A DNA stretch of 64,000 nt, taken from contig JAIVFU010000009.1 in assembly GCA_020829485.1 (NCBI GenBank), positions 1 through 64,000 on the forward strand, written 5' to 3'. Source of the stretch: Nostoc sp. CHAB 5834. Its GTDB lineage: Bacteria > Cyanobacteriota > Cyanobacteriia > Cyanobacteriales > Nostocaceae. Positions 44,193 through 53,127 of this stretch are shown in pieces. Under the pieces are notes generated by a model. It was not told the DNA's origin. It did no database searches and saw only the letters and a program-made list of their open reading frames with translations. The first letter of the stretch is position 1; every line of letters starts with the position of its first letter. The position numbers were made by a program, and so were the translations under genes.

Positions 44193-44789
44193 ATGAAGAT
44201 CAGATTTTTAGTAGTTCTCGCCGCTACCTCTGCCTTTATTAACGCGTTGAGTGGTGTGATTTCTGCACCCGCAAATGCTCAAACTTCTGCTACAAGTAAC
44301 GTAAACGTTACTCTAACAGTACCCGAAGTTCTCTACTTGCGGACTGTCAATCAAATTGATTTAAACCTTACAGCTGCGGACTTATCTGCAAAGACATTCA
44401 CTGGAACTGGACCATATAGTGGTACTGAGAAAGGCGGTACAGCAAGTTCAAGCGGTAGTTCACTCGATACTAGCACTCCATTCAACACCAACGGCACAGA
44501 TCTCGAAGTGGATAAAACAATACCTAAGGTGTTTGCAGTTTGGTCTAACAACGATAGTGGTCTGCCGATTACTATCAACGCAACAGTTGGAAGTGCTACT
44601 CTTGCCAATGGTAGTGCTACAGCAACTCTAACCTCTAATGGCGCTGTTCCACCCTCTGGTCCTGTCCCTGGCTTAATCACACCTTTTGTTGGTGGCGTTG
44701 ATTTGACCGTGGTTGTGCCTGGGAATGGCATTGCTCAAGAAGGTTTATATAGCGGAGCAACCCTTGACATCACGGCTACCACAAACTAA
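44193..44789 (+). CDS. Pilin-like secreted subunit 1
   Basis: A 198-residue protein. ATG 44193 is preceded by ACGGAG (44175-44180); the signal peptide ends near ANAQT (about 30). The mature chain starts with alternating strands SNVNVTLTVPEVLYLRTVNQIDLNL, continues with a Gly/Ser/Thr-rich middle, and ends AQEGLYSGATLDITATTN. The short beta-rich chain with a GxYxG..(D/V)xTxT end resembles fimbrial subunits of chaperone-usher type (DUF4402-like). The chaperone and usher-like genes lie downstream on the same strand. No cysteines are present. Subunit identity is inferred from pattern and context. Confidence 0.62.
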   Translation: MKIRFLVVLAATSAFINALSGVISAPANAQTSATSNVNVTLTVPEVLYLRTVNQIDLNLTAADLSAKTFTGTGPYSGTEKGGTASSSGSSLDTSTPFNTNGTDLEVDKTIPKVFAVWSNNDSGLPITINATVGSATLANGSATATLTSNGAVPPSGPVPGLITPFVGGVDLTVVVPGNGIAQEGLYSGATLDITATTN

Positions 44790-45048
44790 CTAGGGCTTGC
44801 TGTTTTTAGGGATAATAGGTATCCGAATTGGCATTTTGATGACGCTTTCATCCCTTTATTCAGCAACTTTAGTTAATCAGGGCTGAGGTTCTTACATTAT
44901 TCAGATCAAGAGGTTTTTCATCTACCCTTAGCCCTACCTGCATTTTACAAGACTTACGCAGTGGTTACTCCAATTCTTTTGGATTAGGTTGAACTCTGCG
45001 TGAGTATTTTATTTGATGTTCCTTAAGGGTGTTGGAGATAAATGCAAA
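44790..45048. other. Spacer within the surface-structure locus
   Basis: 260 bases. CAAGACTTACGCAGTGG near 44,949 resembles the dispersed GGACTTACGC motif. No terminator is obvious, so read-through from the first subunit gene is possible. Confidence 0.5.
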
Positions 45049-45645
45049 ATGCCAAACACATGTAAACAGGGTGACAGCAATCTAGTAATACGAAAGAAGG
45101 CGCAGACTAAAATTATTAATTGCCTGTGTATTTCAAGCCTAACACTTTTAGTATTACCACAGCCCGCTTCTTTAGGGCAATCTTTCTTGAGAATTGCTGA
45201 ACCTACACAGATTAATCAGTTATCTACTCCTCAAACACTAGTTATTCCTCCTTTACCAGCATCAGAAATTGTACCCGTAGCTAAAAGTGAGTCTGTCGCC
45301 AATCCACAAGAATTGCTGTCTCCTCCAGGTTTTAATACCTTCATCAGCCGTGATTTTCCCAACTTCTGGCAAATGCGCGTGCCTATAGACCAAGTGGGTT
45401 TTCTCTATGCCACCTATGAAATGAAGGCTGAAAATGGACGCAACAATGCGGTAAGTAATGCCCAGAGTTCCAATTCGGCAGTTCAAGTAGTGCTAGAACC
45501 ATTACCCATCATCGAAATTTCTCGCGATCAAAATAGCAACACAGCTTTAGTGCAAGGCGGATTCCAATTGAAAATGGATCTCTCTACTGCCCAGTCGGCA
45601 GGTTTATATGGTGGCAATGTGACGGTAACAGTTAATCGGCGTTAG
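45049..45645 (+). CDS. Pilin-like secreted subunit 2
   Basis: A 198-residue protein if it starts at ATG 45049, which has GGAG 12 bases upstream; ATG 45016 in the same frame would add 11 residues. A hydrophobic segment after a basic lead (INCLCISSLTLLVLPQPASLG) is the signal peptide. The chain has a Pro-rich middle and a beta-rich end: VQVVLEPLPIIEISRD, then ALVQGGFQLKMDLSTAQSAGLYGGNVTVTVNRR. The last part matches the final strand of subunit 1 and of fimbrial subunits (GxYxGxVxVTV). It lies 26 bases before the chaperone gene, so the two are probably co-transcribed. Confidence 0.6.
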   Translation: MPNTCKQGDSNLVIRKKAQTKIINCLCISSLTLLVLPQPASLGQSFLRIAEPTQINQLSTPQTLVIPPLPASEIVPVAKSESVANPQELLSPPGFNTFISRDFPNFWQMRVPIDQVGFLYATYEMKAENGRNNAVSNAQSSNSAVQVVLEPLPIIEISRDQNSNTALVQGGFQLKMDLSTAQSAGLYGGNVTVTVNRR

Positions 45646-45671
45646 TTTTTTTCGTGATCTGGAATATTAAA

Positions 45672-46601
45672 ATGAAAAACACAATCCCAACGTTGCAAAA
45701 ATTCAGCAAAATAGCTTTAAGTCTACTGGGGGCTTTGTCTCTGGGCATACCTTCTGCTTCAGCAATTAATATTGGTGTAACTCCACCCCGATTGGAAGTC
45801 AAAATTAATAGTAATAAGACACGCACTGAAACTATTCGCGTTCTTAACCTTGATTCTAAGCCAGTTACACTGAAAGCCACTGTCAAGTCTTGGGTAATGA
45901 ATGAAGCTAATAAAGCTCAAGACATTGCTTCCAATGAGCAATCTTTAGATCAGTGGATCGTTTTTACTCCCTCTCAATTTACAATTCCAGCCGGGGGCGC
46001 TCAAACCATACGCTTTGCTATTCGTCCTAAAGTTCAGCCCCAGCCAGGTGAACACCGTGCTGTACTTTATCTCCAAGAAGCTTCCTCTATCAAGTCATCT
46101 CAAGGAGTGAGGGTAAATGCACGGCTAGGGGTAGTGATTTATGGTTATGTGGGAGAGATTAAAAAAATTGGTGTCCTCAATTCTATCACTGTTGATGCCA
46201 AATCGAATGCTCTCAAAGCTGTATTTGATATTACTAATAAAGGTAATGCTTATGTACGCCTAAGTGGTCAATATGCCATTTGGCCTGCTGCTCAATATCC
46301 AGGTACTGAAGCTACAAAACCCATAGCTAATACAGGTAAACCGGGAGAAAAATTACCAAAATCTGTATTAGATGTAGGCTCATTACCATCATTACCAGTA
46401 TTACCTAATAATACTCGTCAACTCCAGCTACCTATTACTAAAAATCTACCCCCTGGAAACTACGTCTTGGATATCAATGGGGAATTGAGTGGTCTACCAA
46501 TTGATAAAGCTATTCCATTCACAGTTTCAGCAGATCGTAATAACCAGTCTGAAAATAAGCCAGGTGCTAGGAATCTGATCAATTCTCTTCAGCGTAAATA
46601 G
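45672..46601 (+). CDS. PapD-like periplasmic chaperone
   Basis: A 309-residue protein with a signal peptide ending near ASAIN (about 32). The N-terminal immunoglobulin-like domain fits a fimbrial chaperone: INIGVTPPRLEVKINSNKT, then VTLKATVKSWV, then the key VFTPSQFTIPAGGAQTIRFAIRP strand and PGEHRAVLYLQE loop (about 100-140). The second domain (about 150-270) has ITVDAKSNALKAVFDITNKGNAYVRLSG. The tail is Asn/Arg-rich. I chose ATG 45672; the frame reaches a GTG at 45654. It would hold subunits in the periplasm for the usher encoded next. The family match is good in outline, not confirmed by search. Confidence 0.72.
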   Translation: MKNTIPTLQKFSKIALSLLGALSLGIPSASAINIGVTPPRLEVKINSNKTRTETIRVLNLDSKPVTLKATVKSWVMNEANKAQDIASNEQSLDQWIVFTPSQFTIPAGGAQTIRFAIRPKVQPQPGEHRAVLYLQEASSIKSSQGVRVNARLGVVIYGYVGEIKKIGVLNSITVDAKSNALKAVFDITNKGNAYVRLSGQYAIWPAAQYPGTEATKPIANTGKPGEKLPKSVLDVGSLPSLPVLPNNTRQLQLPITKNLPPGNYVLDINGELSGLPIDKAIPFTVSADRNNQSENKPGARNLINSLQRK

Positions 46602-46716
46602 ATTTTGCAGATTCTAAAGCCCCAATTCTCAAAGTAAATTAATTGTCACTTTTTTTGAAATGATTTGGTAGCCGAAAAACTTTTTGGTCTACCTATAGAA
46701 ACTTTTGTGCTTAAAT

Positions 46717-49551
46717 ATGCTTTACCAAAATCCAACACCTCCCCCAACAGTTACGATGAGCGAAGCTCCGCCAAAGGCTATCGCACAGCCCAAAAATTTC
46801 TTTTCTGCAAAGTTAACAGACGCTAATATTGCGAAGACAAACAAGATAATTGCAGCAGCGATCGCTCCACCAGAAACCCTAGCCGCAGAATTTTCTACAT
46901 ATAAATCGCCAGAAAGCTCTGTCAACAAGCAACTTGTTAAAAAGCTAATTGCCCAAACCACAAAAAATTCAGCTTCTGGTGAGTCGCCCATAACGTCAAT
47001 AGACCCAGCAGAAAAAAAATCTTCTGTACCCAATACTTTTGCCGATAATAATACTTTAGAGCCACAAAGTTTATTATTGGGGATTATAATTAATAACCAA
47101 GAAGTTGGTAATTTAGATATTATAAAACAGGGAAATACCTTATTACTTCCATTGCTAGATTTTGCTAAACTTGCTGGATTTACTGTCGATATCTCTAGTG
47201 CGAATACAAAAATTAAAACGCCTGCTGGTGAAGTTACACTAACAGCAAATGAGTTTCAGAAAATCAACGGTATTGTTTATATTAGTAATGCAGTTTTACA
47301 ATCTAAATTAGCCACAAATATTGAGTTAAAAACCTCAGATTCAGCTTTGATAGTTGACTTACCCTGGCGAAGAGATAATGGGCAATACAGCACTCAGGCT
47401 ACTGATCTCCGACCTGAAGTTTTACCTCCTAGCAGTGGTTTATCAAATCTCAGGCAAGAGTTAAATTTTACCAATAATTCTGGGAATTCAGGCTGGCATA
47501 GTTCTACTCTTCTAGGAGGACGTTTAGCTGGTGGTGGATGGCGTGTACGATTAGAGAACGATTTTACTAACCAGCCGGAGATTGCTGATTACTTTTTCTT
47601 TAAACGCTCAAATCAATTTCTCTATCAGATTGGTCGTCAACAAATCGGGTTACATCCCTTATTGTCACCTACTAATCTGACTGGATTCCAAATTGGTTAT
47701 ACCAATCTCCCCTCAAATAGATTTAATGCAGCTTATGGTGCAACTGAACTCTTATCCAGACAGTCTCAGCCGATACAAAGCTTTCGCGGCGTAGTTCCTC
47801 CAGCAAGTTTTGTACAGTTAAGAATTGGTAGGGTTATCGTTGCTCAACAGCAAGTAGGACTAACTGGAGAATACGAATTTTCAGATGTCAATTTACCTAC
47901 TGGTCAAACCAATGAGATTGAACTGTTGGTTTTTGGCCGTAATAACCTAAATGTACCTATAGAAATTCGTTCTTTAAGACTGAGAGCTTCTGATTTATTG
48001 TTACCATCTGGCGGAACTACCCAGCTAGCAGGTTTTGGTTTAACTGGTAACTATATCCAGAAATCTTTATTTGATGATTTTGGTAACAGGGACTCAGGTA
48101 AGCTTGCTGCATTTTATCAAGCGCGTCAGGGAATTTCTAATGACTTGACTCTGGAAGGTTCGGTGCAAGTACTCCCTGATACAACACAAACACAAGCAGG
48201 TTTTATTTGGCGCTTAATAAATCCAGCAATTCTCGCTGCTAGTGTTGGCACTTCTCATGGTGAATTTGGCTATACAGCTAACTTAGATTTCCAGTTAAAT
48301 CGCTTGCAAATTCTCGGCAATTCTGAATTGTATCCGGCTGGTTATTTATATAGTAATCAATCGCGCGATCGCTTTAACCATAGTGTAGAAGCTAAATATA
48401 CTTTTAGTAATTCTTTTAATCTGGGAGTCGTAGCTCGTAATCGCCAATATGAGAAGACTTCGACTAGTTACATTTTGCCCACTTTTTCATTCAGTCCGTT
48501 TTCTAACTTATCTTTAAGAGGCGCACCTGATTTTACCGGACGTTATTTATTCAACGCTTTTTATCGACCAACACAGAATAGCAGTCTGGGTTTTAGTGCT
48601 GTAGATAATACCTATACAACAGACTTTGGCTATAACCTGAATAGAGAATATTTAGTATCATTAGGGACTGAATCTGGCGGTGACTTGCCTACTCGTTTCA
48701 CTGTAACCCTCAATCGTAATGCCAGTAACTTCTCAGACTTAAGTTGGCGCATCGGACTAGGATATAGAGATGGAGATATTGGGCCAGTGATTGGTGCTAG
48801 TATGCGTGTGTTACCAGGTTTGTTCGCTAGAGTGGAATATCAGGGCATCCCTTCTAGGATTAAAAATGTTTTTGGTGGTATTGGTGACGATCGCCTGTTT
48901 ATCTCATTAGTATCAGATTTATCTTTTGCAGGTGGGAGAATGACTCCTTCGGAGTATACCTCTATTAGCAAAGATAAGGGTGCGATCGCTGGACGAATTG
49001 TCATAGAAGGAGCAAATAAAGGTTTTAATTTAAGTGAATCTACTATCCAAGTAATCAATAAGCAAGGTAAAAGCGTCGCTGGAACTGTAACTGACTCTAA
49101 AGGTAATTTCTTCATAGGTAATTTGCCAGAAGGTGTATATGTAGTTCAATTTGACCCACAAGGATTACCTGTAGAGCTTACTGTGAAGAAAAGTACGATA
49201 GTCGCTAAGGTGGAAAGCTCTGCTGTTACCAAGTTAGATTTCCCTGTCAGAGTAGAATACGGTTTAGCAGGAAGAATTACAGATGCCGCAGGTAAGCCAA
49301 TACCAGGAATAGAGGTAGAAGTCATCAATGCTGAGGGTAAAAGAATTTCTTCATCTGAAAGTGACGAATTTGGTCTTTATCGTCTAGATGCAGTTCCCCT
49401 TGGTAAGTATACATTGCGAATCCCGCCTCAAGATGGCATTACAAATAACAGTAACTTGCCCACACGAGAGATCACGATTGACAAAGATTTCCTCTACGAC
49501 CAAAATCTACAATTGCCGTTTGCCACAATGAAGGAAACTAAGGACAAATGA
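46717..49551 (+). CDS. Usher-like outer-membrane protein with C-terminal Ig-like repeats
   Basis: A 944-residue protein. Residues about 105-225 form a small beta domain (LLLGIIINNQEVGNLDIIKQGNTLLLPL) as in alternative-class ushers. Residues 245-765 look like a long beta barrel with alternating aromatic strands (GWHSSTLLGGRLAGGGWRVRL, FQIGYTNLPSNRFNAAYGATE, EYEFSDVNLPTGQTNEIELLVFG). The conserved G(L)xGxYxFxDVxL..G.n.i.l pattern of ushers is at about 385-408. Two carboxypeptidase-regulatory/CNA-B-type domains follow (about 768-850 and 851-930). No signal peptide is visible, which is odd for an outer-membrane protein. It would secrete the pilin-like subunits. Confidence 0.68.
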   Translation: MLYQNPTPPPTVTMSEAPPKAIAQPKNFFSAKLTDANIAKTNKIIAAAIAPPETLAAEFSTYKSPESSVNKQLVKKLIAQTTKNSASGESPITSIDPAEKKSSVPNTFADNNTLEPQSLLLGIIINNQEVGNLDIIKQGNTLLLPLLDFAKLAGFTVDISSANTKIKTPAGEVTLTANEFQKINGIVYISNAVLQSKLATNIELKTSDSALIVDLPWRRDNGQYSTQATDLRPEVLPPSSGLSNLRQELNFTNNSGNSGWHSSTLLGGRLAGGGWRVRLENDFTNQPEIADYFFFKRSNQFLYQIGRQQIGLHPLLSPTNLTGFQIGYTNLPSNRFNAAYGATELLSRQSQPIQSFRGVVPPASFVQLRIGRVIVAQQQVGLTGEYEFSDVNLPTGQTNEIELLVFGRNNLNVPIEIRSLRLRASDLLLPSGGTTQLAGFGLTGNYIQKSLFDDFGNRDSGKLAAFYQARQGISNDLTLEGSVQVLPDTTQTQAGFIWRLINPAILAASVGTSHGEFGYTANLDFQLNRLQILGNSELYPAGYLYSNQSRDRFNHSVEAKYTFSNSFNLGVVARNRQYEKTSTSYILPTFSFSPFSNLSLRGAPDFTGRYLFNAFYRPTQNSSLGFSAVDNTYTTDFGYNLNREYLVSLGTESGGDLPTRFTVTLNRNASNFSDLSWRIGLGYRDGDIGPVIGASMRVLPGLFARVEYQGIPSRIKNVFGGIGDDRLFISLVSDLSFAGGRMTPSEYTSISKDKGAIAGRIVIEGANKGFNLSESTIQVINKQGKSVAGTVTDSKGNFFIGNLPEGVYVVQFDPQGLPVELTVKKSTIVAKVESSAVTKLDFPVRVEYGLAGRITDAAGKPIPGIEVEVINAEGKRISSSESDEFGLYRLDAVPLGKYTLRIPPQDGITNNSNLPTREITIDKDFLYDQNLQLPFATMKETKDK

Positions 49552-49663
49552 AGTTCTCTTTTCCTACTCCGGGAAAAGCTGCTTCGCCTCTATGCACCAT
49601 TTAACTTACTATGTTTAGTATCCCCCAGTTAAATGGGCTATATCTGCCTGCTTTTAAGTCATT

Positions 49664-51844
49664 ATGGCAAAATCTAAAAAAAGCTCTACCCCCATCAATC
49701 TTAGCGATCCACAATATTATCTTAACCGAGAGTTAAGCTGGTTAGAATTTAATGGCAGGGTGTTACATGAAGCCTGTGACGATCGCACGCCCCTTCTCGA
49801 ACGCCTGAAGTTTTTGGGAATATTCAACTCTAATTTAGATGAGTTTTTCATGGTGCGGGTTGCTGGTTTAAAGCAACAAGTAGAGGCGAAAGTCAGCCTA
49901 TTAACTCCCGATGGTCGGACACCACAACAACAGTTAGACGATATTAGGTCTACCCTCACTCCTCTTGTAAAGAAAGAGCATCAACATTTTGAGCAAGTAC
50001 TTCGTCCTCTACTAGTAAATCATGGCATCCATATTCTGGATTACATAGATTTGAATCAAAAACAGAAGACTCATCTCAACAGTTATTTTGAGGAACAAGT
50101 CTTTCCAGTTTTGACACCCCTAGCTGTTGATCCTAGTCATCCCTTTCCTTTTATTTCTAATCTCAGTCTGAATCTGGCTGTTGTGGTCAAAAACCCAGAC
50201 ACTGAAGAAGAATTATTTGCCAGAGTTAAAGTCCCCAATCTGCTACCACGATTTTTAGCAATACCGCCGGAATTGGGAGATCAGCACAACGACAAACCTG
50301 TAAACTGGACAGGTGTACCCTTAGAACAAGCGATCGCTCATAACTTGGGATCTCTATTTCCAGGGATGAATATTCAAGAATATCATCCGTTTCGCATTAC
50401 CCGTGATGCTGATTTGATTTTAGAAGAAGATGAAGCAGATGATTTGTTGTTAGCGATCGAACAAGAATTGCGAAAACGGCGCTTGGGTGGAAGTCCAGTC
50501 CGGTTAGAACTTCAATCCCAGACTCCTGAAATAGTGCGATCGCGATTATTGCATGATTTGGAATTAACAGAAAGCGATCTCTACGAAGTAGACGGTCTTT
50601 TGGGACTGCGGGATTTGATGTATTTTATGTCCTTGCCATTGCCAGAACTCAAAGATCCACCACGCCAATCTGTTGTACCATTACGCTTGCAAAGACTCAG
50701 GGAACCGAGTTTAGACCCAGATGGGCTGGAGACGGACGAAGGAAAAGACTTTTTTGCTGTGATTCGGGAAAAGGATTTGCTAGTACACCATCCCTATCAA
50801 TCCTTTTCGGCTACAGTGGTGCGCTTTATCACCCATGCCGCCTACGATCCAAATGTGTTAGCCATCAAGATGACCCTTTACCGGACTTCTGGCGACTCGC
50901 CCATCGTCAACGCCTTAATTGCCGCCGCCGAAAATGGCAAGCAGGTATCCGTGCTGGTGGAATTAAAAGCGCGATTTGATGAGGAGAATAATATTTACTG
51001 GGCAAAAAGACTAGAAAGAGTCGGGGTTCATGTCGTCTATGGTTTAGTCGGGCTAAAAACCCACAGTAAAACCGTCATGGTAGTACGGCGGGAAAAAGAC
51101 CGGATACGTCGCTACGTGCATATTGGCACAGGTAACTATAACCAGAAAACGGCACGGCTGTATACAGATTTGGGATTATTTAGTTGCCGTGAAGAATTAG
51201 GTGCTGACATCACAGATTTATTTAATTTCTTGACAGGCTACTCCTTGCAAAAGTCTTATCGAGAGTTGCTGGTTGCACCTGTGAATATGCGCGATCGCTT
51301 TTTGGCACTAATTCACCGCGAAATCGAAAATGTTCAAAATGGATTCTCTGGACGCATTGTTGCCAAAATGAATTCCCTAGTCGATCCGCAAATTATCGCT
51401 ACTTTATATGAAGCCTCCCGCGCCGGAGTGCAAATCGACTTAATTATCAGGGGCGTTTGCTGTTTGCGTCCAGGACTCAAAGACATTAGTGAAAATATTC
51501 GCATAATCAGCATTGTCGGTCGCTTTTTAGAACACTCTCGAATTTATTATTTTCATAACAATACACAAGAGGAAATCTATATCGGCAGTGCCGACTGGAT
51601 GCGCCGCAATTTAGATCGCCGAGTGGAAGTAATTACCCCAGTCAAAGACCCAGATATTGCCAAAGATTTGCAAGAAATTATGGGAATTATGCTCGCAGAT
51701 AATCGCCAAGCTTGGGAATTACAAGCTGATGGCAGTTATATTCAACGCCGTCCTTATGATGATTCTCCAGAAGCTAATTCACAAAAAATTCTGATGAATA
51801 TGGCATTACGCTCAAGTGGTGTAGCCTCAAACCTGATTGATTGA
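49664..51844 (+). CDS. ppk1: Polyphosphate kinase 1
   Basis: Makes polyphosphate from ATP. The 726-residue chain has the four PPK1 domains: N-terminal (INLSDPQYYLNRELSWLEFNGRVLHEA), head (about 120-325), and two PLD-like catalytic domains. The catalytic histidine lies in GLKTHSKTVMVVRRE (about residue 460) and is followed by RRYVHIGTGNYNQKTARLYTDLGL. Conserved end motifs (IYIGSADWMRRNLDRRVEV) are present. The gene is alone; GGCTATATCTG precedes ATG 49664. The call is secure. Confidence 0.97.
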   Translation: MAKSKKSSTPINLSDPQYYLNRELSWLEFNGRVLHEACDDRTPLLERLKFLGIFNSNLDEFFMVRVAGLKQQVEAKVSLLTPDGRTPQQQLDDIRSTLTPLVKKEHQHFEQVLRPLLVNHGIHILDYIDLNQKQKTHLNSYFEEQVFPVLTPLAVDPSHPFPFISNLSLNLAVVVKNPDTEEELFARVKVPNLLPRFLAIPPELGDQHNDKPVNWTGVPLEQAIAHNLGSLFPGMNIQEYHPFRITRDADLILEEDEADDLLLAIEQELRKRRLGGSPVRLELQSQTPEIVRSRLLHDLELTESDLYEVDGLLGLRDLMYFMSLPLPELKDPPRQSVVPLRLQRLREPSLDPDGLETDEGKDFFAVIREKDLLVHHPYQSFSATVVRFITHAAYDPNVLAIKMTLYRTSGDSPIVNALIAAAENGKQVSVLVELKARFDEENNIYWAKRLERVGVHVVYGLVGLKTHSKTVMVVRREKDRIRRYVHIGTGNYNQKTARLYTDLGLFSCREELGADITDLFNFLTGYSLQKSYRELLVAPVNMRDRFLALIHREIENVQNGFSGRIVAKMNSLVDPQIIATLYEASRAGVQIDLIIRGVCCLRPGLKDISENIRIISIVGRFLEHSRIYYFHNNTQEEIYIGSADWMRRNLDRRVEVITPVKDPDIAKDLQEIMGIMLADNRQAWELQADGSYIQRRPYDDSPEANSQKILMNMALRSSGVASNLID

Positions 51845-51977
51845 CTTTTTTGAGAAGTTATCTAAGTTGTTTGTTATGGGTTCACACAAGTTATTCAACC
51901 ATAGGATAGAGTTAGTGCTGGCATTTGTTCCCATAAACTAGAGAGGTTGTTCTGAAATAATTTCGTCTTTCCCCTCA

Positions 51978-52394
51978 ATGTTAATGTTATCCTGTGAGCT
52001 TTCTATCTTGCGTGTTCTAGTAGTTGATGACCACGAACTGACTCGTTTAACCTTACAATTAGTTTTTTCTTGCCAGGAAAATATTCAAGTAGTAGGTTTA
52101 GCCAGTAATGGTGAAGAAGCTATAGAAATGGTTAAACGTTGCCATCCTGACGTAATTGTTCTAGATTTACAAATGCCAGTCATGGATGGCTGGAGTGCGT
52201 CTAGTCAAATTAAAGCTATATCTCCGAACACCCAGATCCTTGCTTACTCCTCAGTGGAAGACGTAAATTTTCAGGGGACAAAAGCAATGTCTAGCTTTGA
52301 TGAAGTTTGCAAGAAAGATGTACCTACAAAAGAACTTATTGCCTTAGTTAGGCAGTTAGGTCAGCGTGCAGGAGATGGTTCAGTTGCAGGATAA
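51978..52394 (+). CDS. Stand-alone response-regulator receiver
   Basis: A 138-residue receiver with no output domain. The acidic pair is at Asp17-Asp18 (VVDDHE), the phospho-aspartate is Asp63 (VIVLDLQMPVMDG), and the conserved lysine is in VCKKDV near residue 114. It resembles NarL-type receivers in sequence but ends before any DNA-binding domain. Start choice is uncertain: a MLMLSCELSI lead precedes the first strand LRVLVVDD. No kinase is adjacent. Confidence 0.85.
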   Translation: MLMLSCELSILRVLVVDDHELTRLTLQLVFSCQENIQVVGLASNGEEAIEMVKRCHPDVIVLDLQMPVMDGWSASSQIKAISPNTQILAYSSVEDVNFQGTKAMSSFDEVCKKDVPTKELIALVRQLGQRAGDGSVAG

Positions 52395-52523
52395 ATGATA
52401 CAGCTAAGTTGCTTCGCCAAATCACACTTAGTTAAATTCTGGGGATTTAAGGACATGATAGTACTGAGGAGCGTCGGTATAACCTGAAGTTGAGGGTTAA
52501 ACCGACGCAATTTTTGATAATTT

Positions 52524-52697
52524 CTACTCTACCGGAATGGTACGTCTAAATTCATCAATTAATTCATCCAGTTCTTCCAAAGCCTGATTTACGTCAACTC
52601 TCAAAGTTCCTAAATTTGGTTGCTCAAGTAGACCTAACAGATACTCGCGTTTGCTTTGAACTGCGGTAATTCGTTCTTTTATAGTCTGTAAATCCAT
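52524..52697 (-). CDS. Small helical protein, conserved type
   Basis: 57 residues: MDLQTIKERITAVQSKREYLLGLL, then LGTLRVDVNQALEELDELIDEFRR. The frame extends upstream, but ATG 52697 starts the regular heptad-like helix and the extension looks unlike protein. Probably a short helical hairpin or coiled coil. No function known. Confidence 0.55.
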   Translation of the reverse strand: MDLQTIKERITAVQSKREYLLGLLEQPNLGTLRVDVNQALEELDELIDEFRRTIPVE

Positions 52698-52766
52698 TAT
52701 TTTTTTCCTATCTTTAACTACCTTTAAATTTAAAGTTAACTCAAAATCCAACATTCTGGGGCAATA

Positions 52767-52887
52767 AGGGACTTCCAACAAATAAATTACCCAATCTTTT
52801 GGGGTGGGCATCTTGCCCATATACAAGGGCGGGCAAGATGCCCACCCTACAAGAAGTAGTTGAGTATTTTTTTATTTGGAAGTCCCT
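52767..52887. mobile_element. MITE-like element, copy E (121 bp)
   Basis: AGGGACTTCCAACAAATAAA at the left, TTTTATTTGGAAGTCCCT at the right; the core holds GGTGGGCATCTTGCCC and its complement. AATA flanks it on both sides, which could be a target duplication. Confidence 0.88.
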
Positions 52888-53127
52888 AATACGCCCTTAC
52901 TAGTCTACTACACGAACTTTGTGGCTTAGAAATCCGTGTCCTTGCGTCTACGGAAATTCTTATATAAGGAAGGCAGAACCTCTTGGCTTCTTACCGTGTC
53001 AGTCTTAACCTAGCAATTTTGAGTTGGTTGAATACTACTGTCTAGGAACTATGTTCTTCCCTAATTAGTTATTCATAGCCGATGATAATAAAACTGAGGT
53101 ATTCAGACTTTATACTAATTTAAGCTC

